DNA of 58,501 nt from Flavobacterium rakeshii (GTDB lineage Bacteria; Bacteroidota; Bacteroidia; Flavobacteriales; Flavobacteriaceae): NCBI RefSeq assembly GCF_009741375.1, contig NZ_WOWP01000031.1:1-58501 (forward strand), written 5' to 3'. This document shows, in pieces, positions 33,567-41,680 of this stretch; positions within the stretch are counted from its first letter, which is position 1, and each line of letters begins with the position of its first letter. The notes under the pieces are model-generated. The model worked only from the letters and a program-made list of their open reading frames with translations, did no database searches and was not told where the DNA came from. The position numbers and the translations under genes are program-made.

Positions 33567-36269
33567 TTAGTTACCTACAGTTCTGTCAGGTACCTGGCGT
33601 TTATCCCACTTAATATCGCTAAGTACAGATGACTTAATACCGATAAAGAAGCTCCAGTATTTATTATATCCGTTAGGTACCCAGTTAAAGTCCATACGCC
33701 AGCTGGAAAGATCGCGTTCAAAGCGAAGCTGTGTAAATGTTATACCGTTATTTACAAAGTCGTAACCGGTAGAAAAGCCCATTTTCCATTTAGGTGTAAT
33801 ATCAATATTACCCGACACCATTAGGGAGTTACCTGTAATTTCCTTTTGTCTTCTGGCGTTATTGTAATTAAGTGAATAGGCAAGCCTTAAATCAAAAGGG
33901 ATAACGGCATTAAAAAATGTTCCTCCGGCTTTATCCGGTTTATCTTCATCATCTTCGTTAAACATGCTTTGTCTTTGGTCACTCATATCGGTGCCCGAAC
34001 CAAATAGGTCATCTTCACGACCACCGTTACGTGCTGTTTGATTGTCTGAATTCTTTTTAGAGCCCGAGTCACCACGGCTTGTAAAAGAATATCCTAGTGT
34101 AAGGTTAGCATTTGTTAGCCTGAAAAGACTTCCGCCATTATTAATATTGTAAGTATCTATTCTGGTTCCGCTGTTGTCTAATGCATAAGGGTCAAGAGAG
34201 GCACCAAAGTTTACGTTAAGCTTTTGGTTAAATAGCGCAGTACCACCTGTTATCCTCAATGGTGACCAAGCAAGCGAATCGGCAGCAATGTTATAGTTTG
34301 TTGTAAAATTAAGGTTGTTAAGCAACATTACTTTTTTAGGCTCATCTGATGATTCATCATCATTTCGCATTTTGGCTTCAAAAGTATTATTAAGACCAAG
34401 GCCTATACTGTTTGAGATATTTCTTCCGGGAGCACCAAAAAGACCACCTTCAAATCGGCTATAGTATTTTTCGTAATTTTCATTTTGTGTCGCATCAGTA
34501 TTGTATGTATCATAATACTGATCGAAAGAAGGGGTATAACTATAAGATACCGATGGTCTCATAACGTGGCGTATTGCCTGTATCTTGCCGTCTGGATTAA
34601 AGTTAAACGTACCATAAATAGTAGTACCTATACTTGAAGTAAAGTTATAAGTTCTATATGCATCAAAACCTTTAAGATCTGTAGTTTCTACTTTACCGCT
34701 TGTGGGGTTGTATTGCCTGTTTATAGTATTTAAAACCCATGTTTCCTGAAAGTTTGTACCGGTGGAAACACTAAAATATTTAAATATCTTAAAGTTGGTG
34801 CTTATAGGTATACTGTGTTGTAAACCGGTTCTCATGTCTTTAAACATTTGTGGTTTAAAGAAAAGCGAGTCGGTAGTATTTACGCTATTTTCACCTCTAA
34901 GGTTATACTGCAGATTTATATTTTTAATAAAACCTTTTTTAGGCTCATCTGCAGATGCAAAAGGGAATATCCTATCTACACTGGCTTGTAGTGTAGGTAA
35001 GCTCATTGTGATAGATTCGGTATTTGTATTTTGCGAGTGTCTGGCTGTTAGCGACATGTTTACCTGAGGTACGGTTTGGAAAGTTTTTGAATAACTTATG
35101 GATGAACTCAATGTGTTATTAAGACTCGAACCTACGTTTACGGTATTTAATGACTGCCTGAAGTACTGGCTACTACCTAAGTTAACGCTGGCAGAAAACC
35201 TTGAGTTTGGATTTGCTTTAGAGTCCTGGCTGTGTGACCACTGTATATTATACTGCCTTGCACGAGAATAATCAGGGAAGCCGCGTTCACTTTGTACAAT
35301 ATTTTCAAAACGTACATTTACATTACCTCTAAACTTATATCGTTTTGCATAGTTTGATTGTCCTCTTAAACCATAACTTCCGTTTGTGTAGTAATCACCG
35401 GTAACGGCTAAGTCCATGTAATCACTTATGGCAAAATAGTAACCACCGTTTTGTAAAAAGTACCCCTGGTTATTGTTATCACCAAAAGTTGGTACTATAA
35501 AACCTGATTCGGCATCTTTTGTCATAGGGAAATAACCAAAGGGAAGTACAATAGGGGTAGGTACATCCTGAATCCACATTACAGTTGTTCCAACAACAAC
35601 TTTTTTATTAGGAACAAGTTTAATTTTAGCGGTTCTAAATTCGTAGTCCGGATTTTCTATGTCTTTAGAAGTAGTGAAATGAGCATTTTTTATATAGTAA
35701 GTGGAGTCGTTTTCTTTTTTTGTTATTTCTCCCTTAACTCTAAATTCACCCTGATCTGTTCGGGTATTCCAAACACGTGCTTTTTTAGTAATAGTGTTAA
35801 AGTGAATCGAGTCGGCTTCAATTTCTTGTCCGCCCTGTTTAAAGTAAGGATATTGAGAATAGGTTCCGGTAGAATCCTTTATTCTGCCGGCAAAAACCTC
35901 ATTAGTAGCCTTATTGTACTTAATAATACCGGCTTTAAGCAGCATATCTTCATACTCAATTTCGGCATTGTTATATAGAGTACCAATATTGGTGCGCATA
36001 TCGTACCCTTCATAATCTGAAGCTTTACGTTTAATAATATTATTAATACCGCCATTTTTCTTATTAGTGTCGTTTTCCACCTTTTTAACGGGTTCCTGTA
36101 ATGATACTTCAAGTGTGTCATTAGGTTTAGGTTCAGCTATTTCGGTAGTTTCCTTATTCTCAGCAGGTATCTCTTTACCTTCTTTACGAATTTCCTGCGC
36201 ATGAGAATTCCAACTCATAATTGTTAGGAAAATTGCTGATAAAACGATATGAAATAAGTTTGTGCGCAA
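33567..36269 (-). CDS. lptD: LptD-like LPS assembly outer-membrane protein
   Basis: A 900-residue protein from TTG at 36269; the frame stays open to another TTG at 36320. I prefer 36269 because translation there begins MRTNLFHIVLSAIF, a clean signal peptide ending NSHAQ, and because the upstream TTG lies inside a TAnnTTTG-like box. The next part (about 75-270) is an OstA-like jellyroll slide (EVFAGRIKDSTGTY, QGGQEIEADSIHFNT, ARVWNTRTDQGEFRVKG). The rest is a large beta barrel typical of Bacteroidota LptD. It inserts lipopolysaccharide into the outer leaflet. It is divergent from the amidase gene. Confidence 0.9.
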   Translation of the reverse strand: MRTNLFHIVLSAIFLTIMSWNSHAQEIRKEGKEIPAENKETTEIAEPKPNDTLEVSLQEPVKKVENDTNKKNGGINNIIKRKASDYEGYDMRTNIGTLYNNAEIEYEDMLLKAGIIKYNKATNEVFAGRIKDSTGTYSQYPYFKQGGQEIEADSIHFNTITKKARVWNTRTDQGEFRVKGEITKKENDSTYYIKNAHFTTSKDIENPDYEFRTAKIKLVPNKKVVVGTTVMWIQDVPTPIVLPFGYFPMTKDAESGFIVPTFGDNNNQGYFLQNGGYYFAISDYMDLAVTGDYYTNGSYGLRGQSNYAKRYKFRGNVNVRFENIVQSERGFPDYSRARQYNIQWSHSQDSKANPNSRFSASVNLGSSQYFRQSLNTVNVGSSLNNTLSSSISYSKTFQTVPQVNMSLTARHSQNTNTESITMSLPTLQASVDRIFPFASADEPKKGFIKNINLQYNLRGENSVNTTDSLFFKPQMFKDMRTGLQHSIPISTNFKIFKYFSVSTGTNFQETWVLNTINRQYNPTSGKVETTDLKGFDAYRTYNFTSSIGTTIYGTFNFNPDGKIQAIRHVMRPSVSYSYTPSFDQYYDTYNTDATQNENYEKYYSRFEGGLFGAPGRNISNSIGLGLNNTFEAKMRNDDESSDEPKKVMLLNNLNFTTNYNIAADSLAWSPLRITGGTALFNQKLNVNFGASLDPYALDNSGTRIDTYNINNGGSLFRLTNANLTLGYSFTSRGDSGSKKNSDNQTARNGGREDDLFGSGTDMSDQRQSMFNEDDEDKPDKAGGTFFNAVIPFDLRLAYSLNYNNARRQKEITGNSLMVSGNIDITPKWKMGFSTGYDFVNNGITFTQLRFERDLSSWRMDFNWVPNGYNKYWSFFIGIKSSVLSDIKWDKRQVPDRTVGN

Positions 36270-36307
36270 CGGTTTTAATGCTATTTTTGTAAAAATATGG
36301 CTTACTT

Positions 36308-36336
36308 TTTGAAGTGTCAAACATACAATAATTTTG
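36308..36336 (+). promoter_or_regulatory. promoter of the amidase operon
   Basis: TTTG (36308-36311), a 17-base spacer and TAATTTTG (36329-36336). The predicted leader is about 50 nt before the ATG at 36394. On the minus strand TATGTTTG (36325-36318) overlaps this region and could be the start point for lptD. Confidence 0.5.
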
Positions 36337-36393
36337 CCAAAAAAAATTGCTAAATCTGATTATAAACCTAAGCTGAACAATAACAAGAAGATA

Positions 36394-37494
36394 ATGAAAG
36401 GGAACATAAAAAAAATGCTTGGGCTATTTCTGTTTATAATGGTGTTTACAACCGGTTACGGACAGGGGAGCCAAAAATTTAAAGTTGTACTAGATGCAGG
36501 GCATGGTGGTAAAGACTATGGTGCCAGCTATGGCAGCTATATAGAAAAAAATATTGTGCTTGATGTTGCTTTGAAAGTAGGGAAGATACTGGAGAAAGAA
36601 AGCGATATAGAAGTTATTTACACCCGTAAAACAGATGTTTTTATAGAGCTTATAGACAGACCTAAAATTGCAAACAAAGCAGATGCAAATCTTTTTGTTT
36701 CTATTCACTGTAATGCTGAGGCTAAAAGGACAGCACATGGGGCAGAAACCTTTATTATGGGTTTAACCAAAAATGCCTCTAACCTTGAGGTGGCAAAAAA
36801 GGAGAATGCAGTAGTTGATCTTGAAGATAATAAAGAGGTTTATAAAAACTTTGATGCTAATAATCCAGAAACCCTAATTGCTATTAAACTTATGCAGGAA
36901 GCATACAGGCAGGAAAGTTTTGACGCTGCTGTAGCTGTACAAAAGGGCTTTACCAGTGGTTTAAAACGTAATGACAGGGGGGTTAAAGATGCTCCTTTTT
37001 GGGTGCTTCACGGTATTGCCATGCCGGGTATATTAATTGAAATGGGTTTTATCTCTTATAAATCAGAAGGAGCTTACCTTAATTCTGATAAAGGGAAAAA
37101 AGATATGTCAGAATCTATTGCGGAAAGCATAATTAAATACAAAAAAGAACATTTTTCTTCCGGTAGTGCATCACCTGTAAAAGCTACTCCTAAGAATAAC
37201 GATAAAAATGAAGTAAAGCCTGCTGTACAACCTGCTAAAAACGGAGCCGTATTTAAGGTTCAGATTTCTGCAAGTACTACAAATCTTGCTACTACACCAT
37301 CTAACTTTAAGGGACTTAACAATATCAGTAAACTTAAGGATGGGAAAATGGTACGTTATTATTATGGTGAGGTGTCTGACTATAATGAGGCTAAAAACCT
37401 ATTGAGTGAAGCTAAAGATAAAGGTTATAAAGATGCATTTTTAGTAGCCTTTAAGGATGGAAAAAAGATATCTGTTAGCGAAGCTTTAAAATAA
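36394..37494 (+). CDS. N-acetylmuramoyl-L-alanine amidase with C-terminal SPOR-like domain
   Basis: A 366-residue protein from the ATG at 36394; the longer frame to TTG 36334 begins inside the promoter box. Signal peptide 1-24 (GYGQG). The Amidase_3 domain (28-255) shows the zinc ligands His37 (DAGHGGKDYG), Glu51 (EKN) and His105 (SIHCNA), and EMGFIS with the catalytic Glu. A Lys/Pro/Asn-rich linker leads to a SPOR-like repeat (about 288-366, VFKVQISAST to VAFKDGKK), which would bring it to septal peptidoglycan. It cuts the peptide from N-acetylmuramic acid during division. A MlaD gene follows. Confidence 0.92.
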   Translation: MKGNIKKMLGLFLFIMVFTTGYGQGSQKFKVVLDAGHGGKDYGASYGSYIEKNIVLDVALKVGKILEKESDIEVIYTRKTDVFIELIDRPKIANKADANLFVSIHCNAEAKRTAHGAETFIMGLTKNASNLEVAKKENAVVDLEDNKEVYKNFDANNPETLIAIKLMQEAYRQESFDAAVAVQKGFTSGLKRNDRGVKDAPFWVLHGIAMPGILIEMGFISYKSEGAYLNSDKGKKDMSESIAESIIKYKKEHFSSGSASPVKATPKNNDKNEVKPAVQPAKNGAVFKVQISASTTNLATTPSNFKGLNNISKLKDGKMVRYYYGEVSDYNEAKNLLSEAKDKGYKDAFLVAFKDGKKISVSEALK

Positions 37495-37522
37495 TATTTG
37501 CAATAAAATTATTTATTTACCC

Positions 37523-37530
37523 TACATTTG
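37523..37530 (+). promoter_or_regulatory. promoter box upstream of the MlaD gene
   Basis: TACATTTG matches TAnnTTTG. TTTG at 37497-37500 could be the upstream element, with a 22-base spacer. The MlaD gene may therefore also be transcribed separately from the amidase gene. Confidence 0.45.
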
Positions 37531-37552
37531 TTTTTTATTAAAATAATCAGTT

Positions 37553-38494
37553 TTGAAAGTAACGAGAGAAGTTAAAACGGCAATATTAGTTATAGGTGCT
37601 GTTTTATTATTTATTTGGGGCTTTAGCTTCTTAAATGGTAAGGATTTATTTAATTCTTACAAAACATATTATGTTGTATATGATAACGTGGAAGATTTAT
37701 CTCCTTCTGCACAGGTAACTATAAACGGTCTTGCTGTAGGTAAGGTACACGGCATAACTATAGATAAAGAAACCGGTAAACTTAAAGTGGAAATGCAGGT
37801 AGATACTGATTTTCCTATTTCTAAAACCAGCCGTGCCGTATTATATTCACCGGGATTAATAGCAGGTAGAAAAATTGCTATTGCTCCGGATATGAACAAT
37901 CCTGTAGCTGCCGAAAACGGAGATTATCTAACAGCAGGAGTAGAGCCGGGTACTATTGATATGGTAACCGAAAAACTGGGTCCGCTTCAAAGCAAAGTAG
38001 AAGCTACTGTTGTAAGTGCTGATAGCCTATTGACAAGCATAAATCAGGTTATGGATCTTAAAACACAACAAAACCTTAGGATAGCTATTGCAGAGATGAG
38101 GCAAACTATGGAGCAGTTTAACGATGCTTCACATTCCCTTAACGGTATGCTGTCTGAAAACAAGTCTAAAATCAATGGTACAATTGCTAATATGGAAACA
38201 GCTTCGGCTAACTTTGCCAAGATTAGCGATTCTATCAATAACGCTAACATAGGAGAGGCAGTAAGAAAGCTGGAAAACTCACTTGATAATGTAGATAAAA
38301 TGCTTGCCGATGTACAGGCAGGGAAAGGTACATTAGGTAAACTAATGAAAGACGAGGCTATGTACAATAACCTTACAGATGCTTCAAACGAACTGAAAGA
38401 GCTGCTTGCCGACTTTAAAAATAACCCGAAACGCTATGTGCATTTCTCGGTTTTCGGAAAGAAAGCAACACCTTATAACGAAACTAAAGAATAA
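37553..38494 (+). CDS. MlaD/MCE-family lipid-transport substrate-binding protein
   Basis: A 313-residue protein with a TTG start at 37553 that leads straight into the conserved MKVTREVKTAILVIGAVLL. One membrane anchor (about 9-27) is followed by the MCE domain (about 37-115: YYVVYDNVEDLSPSAQVTING, GKVHGITID, LYSPGLIAGRKIAI) and a long helical C-terminal part (about 140-285). MCE proteins form hexameric rings that carry phospholipids between membranes. Partner genes (mlaE, mlaF) are not in the window. It lies 58 bases after the amidase gene. Confidence 0.9.
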   Translation: MKVTREVKTAILVIGAVLLFIWGFSFLNGKDLFNSYKTYYVVYDNVEDLSPSAQVTINGLAVGKVHGITIDKETGKLKVEMQVDTDFPISKTSRAVLYSPGLIAGRKIAIAPDMNNPVAAENGDYLTAGVEPGTIDMVTEKLGPLQSKVEATVVSADSLLTSINQVMDLKTQQNLRIAIAEMRQTMEQFNDASHSLNGMLSENKSKINGTIANMETASANFAKISDSINNANIGEAVRKLENSLDNVDKMLADVQAGKGTLGKLMKDEAMYNNLTDASNELKELLADFKNNPKRYVHFSVFGKKATPYNETKE

Positions 38495-38534
38495 AGGAAA
38501 CGAGGTATATATAACATAATCACCCTACAATAAC

Positions 38535-39863
38535 ATGAGCTATATAGACAATATACTTTTTGTACTTATACTTGCCGCAGGCTTTGGTTATTTTGCGCGT
38601 AATATAAAAAAACTAATCAGGAACATTAAGCTGGGCAGGGATATAGACCGTACCGATAACCCAAAGGAACGCTGGGCTAACATGACAAGAATAGCCCTTG
38701 GGCAGTCTAAAATGGTTAGAAGACCGGTTGCCGGTATACTGCACATTATTGTTTATGTGGGGTTTGTTGTTATAAATATTGAGCTTTTAGAAATTATTAT
38801 AGACGGTATTTTTGGTACCCACAGGCTGTTCTCATTTATGGGAGGCTTTTATAATGTTCTTATAGGATTTTTTGAAATACTTGCACTGGGTGTTATCGTT
38901 TCTGTTGCAATATTCTATATCAGGAGAAACATAATTAAGCTATGGCGTTTTGCTCATGGTGACCTTAAAGGCTGGCCAAAAAGCGACGGTAACATTATTC
39001 TTTACTTTGAAACAGTACTAATGTTATTGTTCCTTACCATGAATGCTGCCGATTTTCATTTACAAATGGCAGGAGCAGAGCATTACATAGCTGCCGGTTC
39101 GTTCCCTATATCTCAGTTTATAGAGCCTATATTTAGCGGGATGAGCGAAGGTACTGTAATCATTATAGAGCGCGCTGCATGGTGGATGCACATTACAGGT
39201 ATCCTTATTTTTATGAATTACCTGTATTTCTCTAAACACTTACACATATTATTAGCTTTCCCTAATACATTTTATGCTAACCTTAAGCCTAAAGGTCAGT
39301 TTGATAACCTGGAATCGGTTACAAATGAGGTTAAGTTAATGATGGATCCTAATGCCGATCCGTTTGCTGCACCTGCCGGTGATGCTGCCGAGGCTCCGGC
39401 TAAGTTTGGTGCCAGTGATGTTCAGGATTTAAACTGGGTTCAGTTAATGAATGCCTATACCTGTACTGAGTGTGGTAGATGTACATCTTCATGTCCTGCA
39501 AACCTTACAGGTAAAAAACTTTCGCCAAGAAAGATTATGATGGATACCAGAGACAGGGTAGAAGAAGTAGGTAGAAATATCGATGCTAATAACGGTACGT
39601 TTGTAGACGACGGTAAATCACTACTTAACGATTATATTACTCAGGAAGAGCTTTGGGCATGTACAAGCTGTAATGGCTGTGTGGAAGCCTGTCCTGTAAA
39701 CATTGACCCTCTTTCTATTATTATGGATATGAGAAGGTATCTTGTAATGGAACAAAGCGCTGCCCCAACAGAGCTTAACAATATGATGACGAATGTGGAG
39801 AACAATGGTGCTCCATGGCAATATAGCCAGATGGATAGGTTAAACTGGAAAGACGAAGCATAA
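38535..39863 (+). CDS. membrane Fe-S oxidoreductase subunit with two 4Fe-4S motifs
   Basis: A 442-residue protein. Residues 1-250 carry about five membrane helices with a histidine-rich helix (AAWWMHITGILIFMNYLYFSKH) that may hold heme, as in NarI-like proteins. Residues 305-400 are a ferredoxin domain with CTECGRCTSSCP (from Cys310) and CTSCNGCVEACP (from Cys376). With the CCG protein two genes on it resembles heterodisulfide-reductase- or GlpC-like electron-transfer pairs working with the quinone pool. The donor is unknown. Its last base is the first base of the next gene (TAATG). Confidence 0.85.
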   Translation: MSYIDNILFVLILAAGFGYFARNIKKLIRNIKLGRDIDRTDNPKERWANMTRIALGQSKMVRRPVAGILHIIVYVGFVVINIELLEIIIDGIFGTHRLFSFMGGFYNVLIGFFEILALGVIVSVAIFYIRRNIIKLWRFAHGDLKGWPKSDGNIILYFETVLMLLFLTMNAADFHLQMAGAEHYIAAGSFPISQFIEPIFSGMSEGTVIIIERAAWWMHITGILIFMNYLYFSKHLHILLAFPNTFYANLKPKGQFDNLESVTNEVKLMMDPNADPFAAPAGDAAEAPAKFGASDVQDLNWVQLMNAYTCTECGRCTSSCPANLTGKKLSPRKIMMDTRDRVEEVGRNIDANNGTFVDDGKSLLNDYITQEELWACTSCNGCVEACPVNIDPLSIIMDMRRYLVMEQSAAPTELNNMMTNVENNGAPWQYSQMDRLNWKDEA

Positions 39864-40309
39864 TGAAAAAAGAAGAAATAGATAAAAATTTACTTCCGTT
39901 AACTATTAACGGTGAGCATTTGAGTCCGGTACTTCCTCCGGGGATAAAAAACTATCTTATCGATATAGACGGTACTATTTGTGACGATATCCCAAATGAA
40001 GAGCCGGAAAGAATGGCAACTGCCGAGGTGTACCCTGATGCTTTAGTTACACTTAATAAATGGTATGATGAAGGACACGTGATTTTCTTTTTCACATCAC
40101 GTACCGAAGAGCATAGAGGTGTAACCGAAGAGTGGTTAAAAAAACACGGCTTTAAATACCACGGTATGCTTATGGGTAAACCAAGGGGAGGTAACTATCA
40201 CTGGATAGATAACCACCTTGTTAAGGCTACACGTTACAGAGGAAAATTTACAGATTTAGTAGAAAAAGAAGTGACCATCCAGGTTTTTGACGATGGCAAA
40301 CACGAATAA
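39863..40309 (+). CDS. HAD-like hydrolase domain protein
   Basis: A 148-residue protein with the core of a HAD-type phosphatase: YLIDIDGTICDD (31-42) with Asp34 and Asp36, the second motif FFFTSR (76-80), Lys106 (MGKPRGG) and WIDNH (114-118). In similar proteins the enzyme acts on a nucleotide or sugar phosphate, and databases often mislabel them phosphoheptose isomerase. It sits between the two Fe-S subunit genes, overlapping the first by one base and ending three bases before the second, so it is made together with them. Confidence 0.8.
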   Translation: MKKEEIDKNLLPLTINGEHLSPVLPPGIKNYLIDIDGTICDDIPNEEPERMATAEVYPDALVTLNKWYDEGHVIFFFTSRTEEHRGVTEEWLKKHGFKYHGMLMGKPRGGNYHWIDNHLVKATRYRGKFTDLVEKEVTIQVFDDGKHE

Positions 40310-40312
40310 GAT

Positions 40313-41107
40313 ATGAGTCAGGAAAATTTAACAGTGCCAACAATGGCCGAAATGATGGCCCAGGGTAAACAACCCGAAGTTTTATTTTGGGTAGGTTGCT
40401 CAGGAAGTTTTGACGACAGAGCAAAAAAAATAACAAAAGCATTTGTTAAGATACTTAATCAGGCTAATGTTCCGTTTGCAGTATTAGGTACCGAAGAGAG
40501 TTGTACCGGAGACCCTGCAAAGAGAGCCGGTAATGAGTTTCTTTTCCAAATGCAGGCCATGATGAATATTGAGGTACTAAACGGTTATGAGGTTAAGAAA
40601 ATTGTAACTGCTTGTCCGCACTGTTTTAATACGATTAAAAATGAATATCCCGGTTTAGGGGGCAAATATGAAGTGGTTCACCACACTGAGTTTTTAAAGT
40701 CGCTTTTAGATGATGGCAGACTTACAATTGAAGGTGGCCAGTTTAAGGGTAAGAAAATTACTTTTCATGACCCATGCTACCTGGGCAGGGCAAACAATGT
40801 ATATGAAGCACCACGCGACCTTATAGAAAAGCTGGATGCCGAACTGGTTGAAATGAAACGTTCCCGTCGTAACGGGCTTTGCTGTGGTGCCGGTGGCGCG
40901 CAGATGTTTAAAGAGCCTGAAAAAGGGGATAAGGATGTGAATGTGGAAAGGACAGAAGATGCCCTTGAAACCAATCCGGAGATTATTGCAGCGGGCTGCC
41001 CGTTTTGTAATACCATGTTAACCGACGGTGTTAAGGCTAAGAACAGGGAAGCGAATGTTCAAGTAATGGATGTGGCAGAACTAATTGCCAATGCGAAGGA
41101 TTTATAA
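40313..41107 (+). CDS. CCG-domain Fe-S oxidoreductase subunit (HdrB/LutA-like)
   Basis: A 264-residue soluble protein with two cysteine-rich CCG modules. The first is WVGCSGSFDDRAKK through CPHCFNTIKNEYP, the second FHDPCYLGRANNVYEAPR through NGLCCGAGGAQMF and GCPFCNTM. Such modules bind 4Fe-4S clusters, including the non-cubane type of HdrB, or relay electrons to a quinone. It is the partner of the membrane Fe-S protein at 38535. Nothing in the operon names the oxidised substrate; lactate, glycolate or glycerol-3-phosphate are family precedents only. Confidence 0.87.
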   Translation: MSQENLTVPTMAEMMAQGKQPEVLFWVGCSGSFDDRAKKITKAFVKILNQANVPFAVLGTEESCTGDPAKRAGNEFLFQMQAMMNIEVLNGYEVKKIVTACPHCFNTIKNEYPGLGGKYEVVHHTEFLKSLLDDGRLTIEGGQFKGKKITFHDPCYLGRANNVYEAPRDLIEKLDAELVEMKRSRRNGLCCGAGGAQMFKEPEKGDKDVNVERTEDALETNPEIIAAGCPFCNTMLTDGVKAKNREANVQVMDVAELIANAKDL

Positions 41108-41116
41108 AAATTAATT

Positions 41117-41599
41117 ATGTACGTTCCCTTTGATACACTACCTGAGGAATCCAGAGTTTGGATTTATCAGTCAAACAGGAAATTCTCTGACGAGGAGATT
41201 TCTGAAATAGATGAGGCGTTAAAAGTCTTTATAGGCAATTGGGCTGCACATGGCTCGGGCTTAGAGGCCTCTTATCAAATAAAATATAACAGGTTTATTA
41301 TTCTTGCTGTTAACCAGGATAGTCAGGCAGCAACAGGTTGCTCTATAGATGCATCAGTGCATTTTATACAGGAGCTTGAAAAGAAATATGATGTAGACCT
41401 GCTGGATAAAATGAATGTAACCTTTAAGCAGGGTGAGCACATTGCTCACAAACCGCTTATTGAGTTCAGGAAAATGGCAAAAGCCAAGTCGGTTTCCGCT
41501 AATACCATCGTTTTTAATAATCTTGTGAATACCGTAGGAGAATGGCAGGATTATTGGGAGGTACCTGCAGGAGAGAGCTGGCACAGTCGTTTCTTTTAA
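41117..41599 (+). CDS. conserved Bacteroidota protein of unknown function
   Basis: A 160-residue cytoplasmic protein starting MYVPFDTLPEESRVWIYQSN and containing IGNWAAHGSGLEASY, GCSIDASVHFIQELEKKY and a C-terminal WQDYWEVPAGESWHSRFF. Homologues are common in Bacteroidota and are sometimes labelled ABC transporter ATPase, but there is no Walker A, no signature motif and no Walker B, so that label is not supported. It follows the CCG subunit by nine bases and is probably the last gene of that operon. Confidence 0.8.
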   Translation: MYVPFDTLPEESRVWIYQSNRKFSDEEISEIDEALKVFIGNWAAHGSGLEASYQIKYNRFIILAVNQDSQAATGCSIDASVHFIQELEKKYDVDLLDKMNVTFKQGEHIAHKPLIEFRKMAKAKSVSANTIVFNNLVNTVGEWQDYWEVPAGESWHSRFF

Positions 41600-41680
41600 A
41601 AAGGACTGATATTAGTATGTAAATCATCATTCTACGCCAGTATAGTGATGATTTTGTTATTTTTAAAAAGCAGATATTTA

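Noticed and set aside
40313..41107. Assignment of the Fe-S pair to lactate or glycerol-3-phosphate oxidation
   Set aside because: No substrate-binding dehydrogenase gene is in the operon; the family similarity covers many substrates.
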